Shown here: piece after piece, positions 45,510 through 54,174 of the stretch
Position numbering within the stretch: the first letter of the stretch is position 1
How the letters are laid out: each line of letters opens with the position of its first letter
The notes under the pieces: generated by a model
What the model was told of the DNA's origin: nothing
The model's database searches: none
The model's input: the letters and a program-made list of their open reading frames with translations, nothing else
Translations under genes and position numbers: made by a program
Assembly (NCBI GenBank): GCA_947577185.1
Contig: CANPUE010000010.1
Coordinates: forward strand, 34,705 to 98,704
Reading direction: 5' to 3'
Length of the DNA stretch: 64,000 nucleotides
Origin: an uncultured Lachnospiraceae bacterium
Lineage (GTDB): Bacteria; Bacillota; Clostridia; Lachnospirales; Lachnospiraceae

Positions 45510-45815
45510 TTACGCGTCTGCCGAGGCCTCTTTTTTCAGCATCGCCATACGCTCTCTGATATTCTTCTCAAATTCCTCGTCCGAGAATTTCGGATCCCTT
45601 GTCCGTAACCAGATCTCACACGGCGCAGCCTCGCACGCCCCGCAGTTTGCAAATTTCTTCGTGTGAACCGTACACTCATAGATTGCGCACGTCTTTCCGT
45701 CCGGCACATGGAAAACCTTTCCTTCACAGGCGTTGCACCCCTGGCACAGTTCTCCGAAACAATAACATGTACTGCACTGTGTCCCACAGACACTTATTGT
45801 ATTGCTCTCTCCCAT
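45510..45815 (-). CDS. Cys-rich DUF3795-type protein
   Basis: 101 aa from the ATG at 45815 (GGAGG, spacing 7). It has ten Cys in the pattern CGTQCSTCYCFGELCQGCNAC, then CAIYEC, CGACEAAPC. This is the metal-binding layout of the DUF3795 family. The C-terminal 30 residues are helical and charged. The function is unknown; zinc or iron-sulfur binding is likely. It is a single gene between a terminator and a truncated kinase gene. Confidence 0.8.
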   Translation of the reverse strand: MGESNTISVCGTQCSTCYCFGELCQGCNACEGKVFHVPDGKTCAIYECTVHTKKFANCGACEAAPCEIWLRTRDPKFSDEEFEKNIRERMAMLKKEASADA

Positions 45816-45933
45816 AACATTTCCTCCCTGTCGGTCTGTATTTTTGCTTTCACGCATTTGTCCGTTTGCGGTGTATGAGATTTATTTTAATACAGTACGT
45901 CGAAAAAATATTGTAAATTTGCGACATAATGAC

Positions 45934-46797
45934 TTAACAGTTCTCACTGTTTCCTGCCAGATCCAGCATATTCACGATGACTGTGTCCATATGTGACACA
46001 TTTTCCAGAATCGCGGCCGCGTAATGATCTTTTTTCTCCGTGTACACGTTTTCGCGCAGGTTCTCCGCATAACCGGAAATTGCCATAAGGGGTGTTTTCA
46101 GTTTATGTGCCAGTGTATTGGCCGTCGTGCGGTAATATTCTTCTATCTGAATCCTTTCCCGGTAAATTTTATGATAATATCCTGCCGGAAGCAGGGAAAA
46201 CACTGCCATAAAGAGGATCACGATACACGCCATGCCGTTATAATCAGATTGTTCCTCCAGATAAGGCGCGCTGACCGAGGCATAACGCAATGTATAAAGT
46301 TCTCCTCCGGCCGCCATCATTGTTTCATCATAATGATAATTACGGCCAAACGGATCTATTCTCTGTGACCTGTAAGCAGTTTCTCCGTTAACGCCCTCGG
46401 TCTCAATCACCCTCAGCATATCCGCATACACTTCATTTGTTAATATACCGCGTTCTTCATAGCGGCTGACGTCCGAACACACGATTTCTTTTCCCTCTTC
46501 GTCATAGACTGCCGCCACCATGTGATAACGTCTGAGATTAAAATACTCACGGCATGCGTCCGCGATTTCCTCCCCCGCATCTGCCTGCGCGATCTTTATC
46601 CCGGTCACATCCGCCAGTTCCATCGCGATTTCAATGCTGCGATGCTTCTCGATAATGCACATCGAAGTCAGTAAAAGACCCATGACCAGAATACCGGCCG
46701 CGATCGTCAAAACCATAAGCGGCGCCAAAACTGCCATCCATATTTTGAAAAAACTTTTTTTCCTGTGCTTCTGCCTCTGCTTTCTCTCCCACTTCAT
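45934..46797 (-). CDS. Sensor histidine kinase lacking its ATPase domain
   Basis: 287 aa. Membrane helices at about 20-42 and 193-214 flank a sensor loop of 150 residues. The HisKA dimerisation box is intact with phospho-His in NTLAHKLKTPLMAISGYAE. The protein then stops at DLAGNSENC, exactly where the HATPase_c domain should begin. The next 118 bases to the following gene cannot hold it in any frame. So the kinase cannot phosphorylate itself, and it may be a deletion remnant or a phosphotransfer or phosphatase-type partner. It lies 28 bases after its response regulator gene. Confidence 0.82.
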   Translation of the reverse strand: MKWERKQRQKHRKKSFFKIWMAVLAPLMVLTIAAGILVMGLLLTSMCIIEKHRSIEIAMELADVTGIKIAQADAGEEIADACREYFNLRRYHMVAAVYDEEGKEIVCSDVSRYEERGILTNEVYADMLRVIETEGVNGETAYRSQRIDPFGRNYHYDETMMAAGGELYTLRYASVSAPYLEEQSDYNGMACIVILFMAVFSLLPAGYYHKIYRERIQIEEYYRTTANTLAHKLKTPLMAISGYAENLRENVYTEKKDHYAAAILENVSHMDTVIVNMLDLAGNSENC

Positions 46798-46825
46798 TTC
46801 CCTGACTCCTTCCTGTCTTGGCCCT

Positions 46826-47503
46826 TCAGTCTGTAAATTGATACCCTTTCTTCCTGATCGTTTTTATCCTTACGCCTTCCGCCCCCAGCACCCGGCGCAG
46901 CTTCTTGATGTGATTGTCCACTACCCTGTCAGTCCCCTCAAAGTCATATCCCCATACACTGATCAACAGTTTTTCCCTTGTAATGACCTGATTCTTATGC
47001 TCCATCAGATATTTCAACAGGGTATATTCTTTTGGCGCCATTGCGAGCGTCTTGCCGCCTACACTCACCGTATACTGCACCGGATTGAGTTCTATCGCGC
47101 CTGCCGTGAGCAGTTCCGCGGCAACCATTCCTTTTGCTCTTTTGACAAGCGCCCTGACCTTCGCATACAAAACCGCCAGTGAAAACGGTTTTACGATATA
47201 ATCGTCACATCCGAGCAGATATCCTTTTAGTTTGTCCTCTTCACTTCCCCGTGCCGTCAAAAAAATGACTGGGACGATACTCTCTTTACGGATCTCCCTG
47301 CACAGCGCGAATCCATCCACATCCGGCAGCATGATGTCCAGGATCGCCAGATCAAACCGGGCCTCAGCGATCCTCTCCATTCCCTCATTGCCGCTGCATG
47401 CACAGATCACATCCACACAATCCTGTGTCTGCGCCGTGAAATAATCTCTGATCACTTCCCTGATCTGCGCATCGTCTTCAATCAAAAGTACCCGGCAATC
47501 CAT
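46826..47503 (-). CDS. OmpR-family response regulator
   Basis: 225 aa from the ATG at 47503 (AGGAGGG 9-10 bases upstream). The receiver has IEDDAQ, the acceptor Asp in LAILDIMLPDVDG, FLTARG, and Lys in IVKPFSLAVLYAKV. The effector winged helix is complete (LAMAPKEYTLLKYLMEHKNQVITREKLL region, VDNHIKKLRRVLG). It pairs with the truncated kinase downstream. Genuine signalling would need another kinase. Confidence 0.94.
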   Translation of the reverse strand: MDCRVLLIEDDAQIREVIRDYFTAQTQDCVDVICACSGNEGMERIAEARFDLAILDIMLPDVDGFALCREIRKESIVPVIFLTARGSEEDKLKGYLLGCDDYIVKPFSLAVLYAKVRALVKRAKGMVAAELLTAGAIELNPVQYTVSVGGKTLAMAPKEYTLLKYLMEHKNQVITREKLLISVWGYDFEGTDRVVDNHIKKLRRVLGAEGVRIKTIRKKGYQFTD

Positions 47504-47662
47504 TTTCGTTGCCCTCCTGCTGCAGTTCCGCCACCCTGCTTTTCTATGTGTCACTTACAGTGTACCATCTTTCGGTATCCTTTTGATATCTTTTCCTGTC
47601 TTTTGCACGCTATAGAGAATTTTTTTCGTAAGGTTTTTCCCTGTAAAGATGCGCTGTCCCGG

Positions 47663-47691
47663 TTGACTTTTATTTTTCTTTTTTGTATAAT
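47663..47691 (+). promoter_or_regulatory. Sigma-A promoter of the tetR-flavodoxin operon
   Basis: TTGACT (47663-47668) and TATAAT (47686-47691) with a 17-base spacer. The operator-like repeats begin four bases after the -10. Confidence 0.85.
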
Positions 47692-47694
47692 TCT

Positions 47695-47730
47695 TTTATA
47701 TAAATCATTTATATAAATTATTTATATAAA
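47695..47730. repeat. Three tandem palindromes, candidate TetR operators
   Basis: The 10-bp perfect palindrome TTTATATAAA occurs at 47695-47704, 47708-47717 and 47721-47730, exactly 13 bp apart, over the predicted start site of the operon. It is a likely autorepression site. Confidence 0.65.
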
Positions 47731-47817
47731 ACTGATAACGATAATCCTGTTTCAATCCTGCATGCCGGAGCGTTTTTTTACACAGGCATGCGGGCCGAAC
47801 CTTATGAAGGAGCTGAC

Positions 47818-48423
47818 ATGCCAAAACAGAAAATAACAAAGGAAATGGTCGTAGAAGCCGCTTTTGAACTGGCCAGAAAGGGCGGCATGGAAACGGTTCT
47901 GGTCAAGAGCATCGCCGGAAAACTGGGCTGCTCCGTACAGCCCATCTATAGCTACTGCCAGAATATGGACAGCCTGCGCAGTGACGTGGAGCAGCGGGCA
48001 AGGCAGTTTTTGCAGGAGTACATCTCCTCTCAAATCGACGAAAACGACCCGTTTCGCAGTACAGGGCAGGCCTGGGTACGGCTTGCCAGAGAAGAACCGC
48101 ACATTTTAAAGATTTTTGTCTTTCAGAAACGAACAGGTATTTCATCTCTGGAAGATCTGTACCGAATGGAAACCAACCCGCTTCTGGCCGAAAAAATAGC
48201 CGCAGGACTCCATATCAGTGTAGAAAAAGCCAAACAGCTTCACATGCACATGCTGATTTACACCATCGGAATCGGCACCATCTTTTCGGTCACCTCGCCG
48301 GGAATCGCGGCAGACGAAATCTATGCCCGCCAGGAACTTGCCTATCAGGCTTTTTTGAAACACACACTGGAAGAAAATAACACTGCTTCAGACACGCTTC
48401 CATCAGAAAGGAGTCCTTCATGA
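47818..48423 (+). CDS. TetR/AcrR-family regulator
   Basis: 201 aa from the ATG at 47818 (AAGGAG, 5-base spacing). The HTH is KSIAGKLGCSVQPIYSYCQNMDSL, preceded by VVEAAFELARKGGMETV, typical of TetR helices 1-3. The C-terminal ligand/dimer part has no known-ligand signature. It overlaps the flavodoxin-like gene as ATGA, so the two are cotranscribed. It likely represses its own operon through the palindromes upstream. Confidence 0.92.
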   Translation: MPKQKITKEMVVEAAFELARKGGMETVLVKSIAGKLGCSVQPIYSYCQNMDSLRSDVEQRARQFLQEYISSQIDENDPFRSTGQAWVRLAREEPHILKIFVFQKRTGISSLEDLYRMETNPLLAEKIAAGLHISVEKAKQLHMHMLIYTIGIGTIFSVTSPGIAADEIYARQELAYQAFLKHTLEENNTASDTLPSERSPS

Positions 48424-48968
48424 ACCGAAAACTATTGATCACCTATAAAAGCGTGACCGGATTTACAAAAGCATATGCGGAAATGATCGCACAGGAATTG
48501 TCAGCAGACTGCACACTGACAGATCTGAAAGAAACAACCGCTGAAATCATGTCAGGTTTTGATACTGTGATTTTCGGCGGCAGAATGCATGCCGGAACCG
48601 TTGACGGCCTCAAAAAAGCCAAAGAGCTGTTTCACCAGAGCCGCTCCAGGCAATTCCTCGTGTACGCGACCGGCGCTATGCCTGATAATGCAAAAGAGAC
48701 CGTCGATCAGATGTGGCGTATGAACCTCACGTCAGATGAGCTGACCGAAATTCCTCATTTCTACATGCCGGGCGGTCTTTGCTATGAAAAAATGCCATTC
48801 CTGGACAAGATGATGATGAAACTTTTTGCCGCTTCGCTGAAAAGAAAAAAGAACAAGACAGAATATGAAGAGAAAAGTGCAGAGGCCATCTCAGCCTCAT
48901 ATGACATATCCTCCAGAAAATACATTATGCCGCTGATCGCTTATCTGAATGCAGATGCAGGCGCATAA
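48420..48968 (+). CDS. Flavodoxin-domain protein
   Basis: 182 aa. The FMN phosphate loop is YKSVTGFTKAYAEMIA. VIFGGRMHAGTVDGL follows the next strand, and LVYATGAMP is the third. This matches the long flavodoxin-like group related to HemG and menaquinone-dependent protoporphyrinogen oxidase. A role in electron transfer or redox stress is likely. It is regulated with the TetR gene. Confidence 0.86.
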   Translation: MNRKLLITYKSVTGFTKAYAEMIAQELSADCTLTDLKETTAEIMSGFDTVIFGGRMHAGTVDGLKKAKELFHQSRSRQFLVYATGAMPDNAKETVDQMWRMNLTSDELTEIPHFYMPGGLCYEKMPFLDKMMMKLFAASLKRKKNKTEYEEKSAEAISASYDISSRKYIMPLIAYLNADAGA

Positions 48969-48997
48969 CAAAAAAATGCACGTTTCACACCCGTAAA

Positions 48998-49043
48998 AAC
49001 GGCAGATCATAACTCTTCGGTCATGATCTGCCGTTCTTTCATT
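48998..49043. terminator. Bidirectional intrinsic terminator
   Basis: A perfect 13-bp stem AACGGCAGATCAT/ATGATCTGCCGTT (48998-49010 and 49023-49035) with a 12-base loop. The minus strand continues with a T tract and the plus strand with CTTTCATTTTT. It ends both the flavodoxin gene and the butyryl-CoA operon. Confidence 0.9.
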
Positions 49044-49088
49044 TTTATGTTTGCGTATCAGGATTTTTCGTCTGTCCCGACTGTCATC

Positions 49089-50132
49089 CTATTTCGCAGC
49101 GATCTCAGCTTTTAAACTCTCTGTCAGCTTGGGAACGATCTTATTCAGATCGCCTACAATACCGTAATCTGCTACGTCAAAGATCGGAGCATCGGCATCT
49201 TTGTTGATCGCAATAATGATGTCAGACTCTTCCATACCTGCCACGTGCTGAATCGCACCGGAGATACCAATCGCAAAGTATACGTTAGGACGTACTGTCT
49301 TACCGGTCTGGCCAACCTGCAGGTCTTTCGGCTTCCAGCCCGCATCTACAACAGCACGGGAACAGCTTACAGTAGCGCCGAGCACTTCTGCCAGATCTTC
49401 CAGAATCTTAAAGTTCTCAGGACTTCCAACACCACGGCCGCCGGATACAAGTATCTTCGCATCCATGATATCTACTGTATCGGTTACTGCCTTTACAACT
49501 TCAAGGATTTCTACATATTTGTGATCCGGTGTAAATCCGGGATTAAACTCTTCCACAACTGCTTTCGCGCCTTTGATCGGCTCAATTTTCTGCATAACGC
49601 CGGCACGTACAGTAGCCATCTGCGGACGGTTATCCGGACATGCAATCGTAGCGATCGTATTTCCGCCGAATGCAGGACGGGTCATTAACAGCTGATTGTG
49701 TTTCTGCTCCTGTCCCGGAATTGCCTGAAGCGGGAAATCTCCGATTTCCAGTACCGTACAGTCTGCGGTAAGACCAGTTGCCACTCTCGCGGAAACTCTC
49801 GGTCCTAAATCTCTTCCGATCGCAGTAGCGCCAACCAGAACGATCTCCGGTTTGTACTGATTGATCACGGATGACAATGCATGTGCATAAGGCTCCGTTC
49901 TGTAGACTTTCAACTCAGGATCATCTACTACGATAACTTTGTCAGCGCCATACTCTGCAAGTTTGTCTGCAAGATCTTTTACTTCTGAGCCTAAAAGTAC
50001 TGCTGTCACGTCTGTATTTAAATCTTTTGCCAGGTCCTTTGCTTTGCCAAGTAACTCGAATGCAATACTGCTGATTTCGTTATCTACCTGTTGAGCAAAG
50101 ACATATACTCCCTTGTATTCTTCTAAATTCAT
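49089..50132 (-). CDS. etfA: Electron transfer flavoprotein, alpha subunit
   Basis: 347 aa from the ATG at 50132 (GGAGG, 6-base spacing). Domain I is an adenine-nucleotide alpha hydrolase fold (YVFAQQVDNEISSIAFELLG). The C-terminal FAD domain has SGGRGVGSPENF, SRAVVDAGWKP, VGQTGKTVRPNVYFAIGISGA and NKDADAPIFDVADYGIVGD, all conserved. With EtfB and Bcd it forms the complex that can reduce ferredoxin while reducing crotonyl-CoA with NADH (family knowledge). It is the last gene of the operon before the terminator. Confidence 0.97.
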   Translation of the reverse strand: MNLEEYKGVYVFAQQVDNEISSIAFELLGKAKDLAKDLNTDVTAVLLGSEVKDLADKLAEYGADKVIVVDDPELKVYRTEPYAHALSSVINQYKPEIVLVGATAIGRDLGPRVSARVATGLTADCTVLEIGDFPLQAIPGQEQKHNQLLMTRPAFGGNTIATIACPDNRPQMATVRAGVMQKIEPIKGAKAVVEEFNPGFTPDHKYVEILEVVKAVTDTVDIMDAKILVSGGRGVGSPENFKILEDLAEVLGATVSCSRAVVDAGWKPKDLQVGQTGKTVRPNVYFAIGISGAIQHVAGMEESDIIIAINKDADAPIFDVADYGIVGDLNKIVPKLTESLKAEIAAK

Positions 50133-50152
50133 CACAATCCTCCATTCTCACA

Positions 50153-50935
50153 CTAGATAACATGTTTTACTTTTAATTTGTCGACAATGTAGCTTACTGA
50201 TTCATCTGGATCAAGCGTAACCTTCTCGCCTGCACCTTTTCTTACCTTATCAGATGCCTTTGCGATCTTGGTCGGTGAACCTTTCAGACCAATATTAGAA
50301 TCATCTACATCTTTTAAGTCTGCTCTGCCCCATACAGTGAGTTCTTTCTGGTATGCGTCAAAGATTCCGCCCGGTGTCATGTAACGGGGCTCATTCAACT
50401 CAGAAAGTGCTGTGATCAGACAAGGCATCTTAGCCTTTACAACATGATATCTGTCTTCATACTGGCGCTCAACAATAACGCTGTCGCCTTCAACCTTGAT
50501 ATTCTGTGCATAAGAAATAACCGGAATATCCAGATGCTCTGAGATCTGAGGACCTACCTGCGCGGTATCGCCATCGATTGCCTGACGGCCTGTGATGATC
50601 AGGTCGTATTCCAGATTTCTGATCGCTCCCGCAATCGTCGTGGAAGTCGCCCATGTATCTGCACCGCCAAGTACTCTGTCTGTTACAAGAATACCCTTAT
50701 CTGCACCCATAGCCATTGCTTCACGCAGAACTTCTTCTGCCTTCGGGAGTCCCATTGTCACTACGGTAACTTCCGCACCGTATTCGTCTTTCAATCTAAG
50801 CGCTGCTTCCAAACCTGCTTTGTCATCAGGATTCATGATCGCAAGCATCGCACCTCTGTCTAACGTACCGTCCGGATTGAACTTTACGCCACCTTTTGTA
50901 TCAGGTACCTGTTTAATACAAACAACGATTTTCAT
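50153..50935 (-). CDS. etfB: Electron transfer flavoprotein, beta subunit
   Basis: 260 aa. It begins MKIVVCIKQVPDT, then NPDDKAGLEAALRLKD and VTVVTMGLPKAEEVLREAMAMGAD, and LIITGRQAIDGDTAQVGPQ. This is the bifurcating-type EtfB from clostridial bcd operons. It binds FAD or AMP with EtfA. The tandem hairpin repeats directly upstream may shape its expression relative to bcd. Its start follows AAAGGAGA. Confidence 0.97.
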   Translation of the reverse strand: MKIVVCIKQVPDTKGGVKFNPDGTLDRGAMLAIMNPDDKAGLEAALRLKDEYGAEVTVVTMGLPKAEEVLREAMAMGADKGILVTDRVLGGADTWATSTTIAGAIRNLEYDLIITGRQAIDGDTAQVGPQISEHLDIPVISYAQNIKVEGDSVIVERQYEDRYHVVKAKMPCLITALSELNEPRYMTPGGIFDAYQKELTVWGRADLKDVDDSNIGLKGSPTKIAKASDKVRKGAGEKVTLDPDESVSYIVDKLKVKHVI

Positions 50936-50950
50936 CGATTTTATCTCCTT

Positions 50951-51120
50951 TACCTTGATTATGTGCGCTTTAGCGCACCTTTCAGTTCAAACGCGATTAT
51001 GCGAAGCATTTTCGCATTTACCTTATTTACATGCGCTTTAGCGCACTTCCAGTTCAAACGCGATTATGCGAAGCATTTTCGCATTTACCTTGATTATGTG
51101 CGCTTTTGCGCACTTTCCAG
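50951..51120. repeat. Tandem hairpin repeat in the bcd-etfB gap
   Basis: Two and a half copies of a 67- to 68-bp unit. Each unit has hairpin A (GTGCGCTTTAGCGCAC type; 50963-50978, 51032-51045, 51098-51113) and hairpin B (ATGCGAA/TTCGCAT; 50999-51017 and 51066-51084). The mRNA would carry five stem-loops in a row between bcd and etfB. No T tract follows them. The gap 50936-51127 holds no gene. Confidence 0.9.
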
Positions 51121-51127
51121 TTTTTAT

Positions 51128-52294
51128 TTATTTTAAAAGACTTCCGGAAATAACCATACGCTGAACTTCACTGGTTCCTTCATAGATTTCCGTGATCTTC
51201 GCATCACGCATCATACGCTCTACGTCATATTCTCTGATGTAGCCGTAACCGCCGTGAAGCTGAACAGCCTTGGTCGTTACTTCCATAGCAACCTCTGCCG
51301 CGTATAATTTCGCCATAGCTGCTTCCACAGAATAAGAAATCTTAGGATTCTTAGCATATTCCGCTTTCTTCATCGCCGCTTTGTAAACTAACATCTTAGC
51401 TGCTTCCACCTTTGTCGCCATATCAGCAAGCTGGAACTGTGTATTCTGGAATGCACCGATTGCTCTGCCAAACTGTTTTCTTTCTTTTACATAATTGATC
51501 GTTGTTTCAAGAGCGCCCTCAGCGAGTCCGAGTGCCTGCGCAGCAATACCGATACGTCCGCCGTCCAGCGTATGCATCGCGATGTTGAATCCCTTGCCTT
51601 TTTGTCCCAGCAGATTGTCTTTCGGGATCCGGCAGTCTGTAAAAATGAGTTCGTATGTAGAAGAACCACAGATACCCATCTTATTTTCTTTTGTTCCGAA
51701 TGTGAATCCCGGCGTGCCTTTCTCTACGATGAATGCAGAGATTTCCTTGCTGACTCTGCCGCGTTTTTCAACAGTTCCGGTGATTGCAAAAATAACATAT
51801 ACATCTGCTTCCTTACCGTTTGTGATAAAGCATTTGGAACCATTGAGTACCCACTCTTCGCCGTCAAGAACTGCCTTTGTCTGCTGTCCCTGTGCGTCTG
51901 TACCTGCACCCGGCTCTGTCAGGCCAAAAGCGCCTAACTTCTCGCCTTTTGCAAGGGGAATCAGGTATTTCTGTTTCTGCTCTTCCGTACCATATGTCTG
52001 GATCGGGTCACAGCAAAGTGACGTATGTGCAGAAACGATAACGCCTGTCGTACCGCATACTTTGGAGAGTTCCTCAACACACATCGCATAGGTTAACGGA
52101 TCGCATCCCTGTCCGCCGTACTCCTTGGGTACGGGAATTCCCAGAAAGCCTAATTTAGCCATTTTATCAACGGTCTCTCTGGGGAAACGATGATTTTCAT
52201 CAATCTCCTGAGCGAGAGGTTTTGCTTCTTTTTCAGCGAAGTCTTTGAAAAGAGTTCTCGCCATTTCATGCTCTTTGCTTAAAGTAAAATCCAT
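51128..52294 (-). CDS. bcd: Butyryl-CoA dehydrogenase (acyl-CoA dehydrogenase)
   Basis: 388 aa. Family motifs: FDFTLSKEHEMARTLFKDFAE-like start, FGLTEPGAGTDAQGQQT, the FAD/substrate loops CFITNGKEADVYVIFA and FNIAMHTLDGGRIGIAAQALG, and the C-terminal IYEGTSEVQRMVISGSL with the catalytic Glu. The operon partners identify it as the short-chain enzyme reducing crotonyl-CoA with EtfAB. It starts 36 bases after hbd ends. Confidence 0.95.
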   Translation of the reverse strand: MDFTLSKEHEMARTLFKDFAEKEAKPLAQEIDENHRFPRETVDKMAKLGFLGIPVPKEYGGQGCDPLTYAMCVEELSKVCGTTGVIVSAHTSLCCDPIQTYGTEEQKQKYLIPLAKGEKLGAFGLTEPGAGTDAQGQQTKAVLDGEEWVLNGSKCFITNGKEADVYVIFAITGTVEKRGRVSKEISAFIVEKGTPGFTFGTKENKMGICGSSTYELIFTDCRIPKDNLLGQKGKGFNIAMHTLDGGRIGIAAQALGLAEGALETTINYVKERKQFGRAIGAFQNTQFQLADMATKVEAAKMLVYKAAMKKAEYAKNPKISYSVEAAMAKLYAAEVAMEVTTKAVQLHGGYGYIREYDVERMMRDAKITEIYEGTSEVQRMVISGSLLK

Positions 52295-52330
52295 GATTTT
52301 TTATTCCTCCATAAATTTTTAATATTCTGT

Positions 52331-53170
52331 CTATTTCGAATAATCGTAGAATCCCTTGCCTGTCTTGCAGCCTAATTTGCCGGCACGTACCATCTTTCTA
52401 AGAAGCGGAGCCGGACGGTACTTAGGATCGCCTGTCTCGGAATAGATGACTTCCATGATCGCCAGAACAATATCAAGACCTACGTAGTCGCCTAACTGCA
52501 ACGGTCCCATCGGATGATTTGCGCCGAGTCTCATAGCGGCATCGATATCTTCTACGCTTGCAACGCCTGCTTCCAGTACACAGATACCCTCATTGATCAT
52601 AGGAATCAGAATTCTGTTTACAACAAAGCCTGCAGCCTCGTTTACTTCAACAGGTGTCTTGCCGATCTCTTCTGCAATCGCTTTTACTTTTCCGAATACT
52701 TCGTCTGTTGTGTTCTCGCCGCGGATGATCTCAACGAGTTTCATAACAGGCGCCGGGTTAAAGAAATGCATACCGATCACTGGTCTGTCAATTCCCGCAC
52801 CGATCTCTGTAATGGAGAGAGATGAGGTATTGGTAGCAAAAATACAGTCTGCTTTGCAGATGTCCTGTAACTCTTTAAATGTCTGTTTTTTAATATCCAT
52901 CACTTCCAGAGCAGCCTCAACGATCAGGTCGCAGTCTGTACAGATCGTCTTCACGCCTGTTGTGATCTTGGAAAGAACTTTATCCGCATCTTCCTGTGTC
53001 ATTTTGCCTTTGGCAATACGTTTTTCAAACCCTTTTGCAATTTTGTTTTTGCCGTTTGCCGCAAATTCTTCATTGATATCGCAGAGACATACTTCATACC
53101 CTTCTGTCTGGGCAAACGCCTGAGCGATACCCGAACCCATTGTGCCGGCGCCGATAATACCTACTTTCAT
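52331..53170 (-). CDS. hbd: 3-Hydroxybutyryl-CoA dehydrogenase
   Basis: 279 aa from the ATG at 53170 with AGGAGG upstream. The open frame continues to 53278 but without a start site. The NAD-binding fold opens [19 protein letters not shown]. The catalytic and signature region is [21 protein letters not shown], followed by [15 protein letters not shown] and [12 protein letters not shown]. It reduces acetoacetyl-CoA to 3-hydroxybutyryl-CoA. Confidence 0.97.
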   Translation of the reverse strand: MKVGIIGAGTMGSGIAQAFAQTEGYEVCLCDINEEFAANGKNKIAKGFEKRIAKGKMTQEDADKVLSKITTGVKTICTDCDLIVEAALEVMDIKKQTFKELQDICKADCIFATNTSSLSITEIGAGIDRPVIGMHFFNPAPVMKLVEIIRGENTTDEVFGKVKAIAEEIGKTPVEVNEAAGFVVNRILIPMINEGICVLEAGVASVEDIDAAMRLGANHPMGPLQLGDYVGLDIVLAIMEVIYSETGDPKYRPAPLLRKMVRAGKLGCKTGKGFYDYSK

Positions 53171-53263
53171 GGAAAAAACCTCCTGTTTGTTATTTATTTT
53201 TATATATTTCATTATAATATCATCCGAAAAAACCGCGCTGTGCGATTCTTCGGGCAAAACATA

Positions 53264-53302
53264 GAATTTCTCAGGCATCGTAATCTGATGCCTTAGAAAT
53301 TC
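53264..53302. promoter_or_regulatory. Long hairpin in the crt-hbd gap
   Basis: The arms 53264-53279 and 53287-53302 pair at 15 of 16 positions around a 7-base loop. On the leftward transcript the T run after it is weak, while T5 follows on the plus strand. It may be an mRNA-stability or partial-termination element in this 143-bp gap. Confidence 0.6.
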
Positions 53303-53313
53303 TTTTTGTCCTG

Positions 53314-54099
53314 TTATTTGTTCTGGAACGGCTCTTTTACTTTTTCTTTGTTTTTGTCTAGGAAAAATGCCATACCGTATTTCTGATCTTCTGTCTCGAA
53401 GCAGTCACCGAATAATTTTTCTTCAATAACGATCGCCTCGTCCATACCCGCCTCTAATCCGTCGTTGATCGCTTTCTTGCAGTTGCGCACAGCGATCGGC
53501 GCGTTTTTGGCAATGCCTGCCGCCATCTTTTCTGCCGCCGCCATCAGTTCTTCCTGCGGATAAACGGCATTTACAAGACCAATCCTGAGCGCCTCGTCAG
53601 CCTTGATATTTCTCGCGGTATAGATCATCTGTTTTGCCATACCGGGACCTACTAATCTCGCAAGTCTCTGTGTGCCGCCAAAACCGGGAGTAATGCCAAG
53701 TCCCACCTCAGGCTGTCCGAATACCGCATTGTCAGAACAGATCCTGATATCACAGCTCATGGAGATCTCACAGCCGCCGCCGAGCGCGAAGCCGTTGATC
53801 GCTGCAATCACAGGGATCGGGAATGTTTCCAGTTTGCGGAATACGTCATTTCCCTTCTTGCCAAACGCTTCTCCCTCAGCCTTTGTGAGCGTGCTCATCT
53901 CACCGATGTCTGCACCTGCCACGAATGACTTCTGGCCTGCGCCTGTGAGGATCAGGCATCTTACGGTGTCAAGATCAACGCTGTCAAGCGTTTTGTCCAG
54001 TTCTTCAAGCACTGCGGAATTTAAAGCATTCAGAGCTTTTTCGCGGCTGATCGTGATGATTCCTGTCTGGCCTTTTACTTCATATAATACAAATTCCAT
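53314..54099 (-). CDS. crt: Crotonase (3-hydroxybutyryl-CoA dehydratase)
   Basis: 261 aa. The oxyanion-hole and active-site segments are [30 protein letters not shown] and [21 protein letters not shown]. It dehydrates 3-hydroxybutyryl-CoA to crotonyl-CoA. The gene follows thlA after a 75-base gap containing a hairpin, and AAAGGAGAC precedes the ATG. Confidence 0.95.
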   Translation of the reverse strand: MEFVLYEVKGQTGIITISREKALNALNSAVLEELDKTLDSVDLDTVRCLILTGAGQKSFVAGADIGEMSTLTKAEGEAFGKKGNDVFRKLETFPIPVIAAINGFALGGGCEISMSCDIRICSDNAVFGQPEVGLGITPGFGGTQRLARLVGPGMAKQMIYTARNIKADEALRIGLVNAVYPQEELMAAAEKMAAGIAKNAPIAVRNCKKAINDGLEAGMDEAIVIEEKLFGDCFETEDQKYGMAFFLDKNKEKVKEPFQNK

Positions 54100-54134
54100 A
54101 TTGCATTGTCTCCTTTTTGTCTCTTATCACTTCC

Positions 54135-54170
54135 GGGAGCCGCGAAACCATCCCGCGGTCCGCGGCTTCC
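54135..54170. promoter_or_regulatory. GC-rich hairpin in the thlA-crt gap
   Basis: GGGAGCCGCG (54135-54144) pairs with CGCGGCTTCC (54161-54170), one G-U, 16-base loop. There is no T tract, so it is more likely a processing or stability element than a terminator. Confidence 0.5.
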
Positions 54171-54174
54171 TTTA

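Noticed and set aside
53171..53278. N-terminal extension of hbd to 53278
   Set aside because: It has no start site, passes through the intercistronic hairpin, and the NAD-binding fold begins at 53170 after an AGGAGG.
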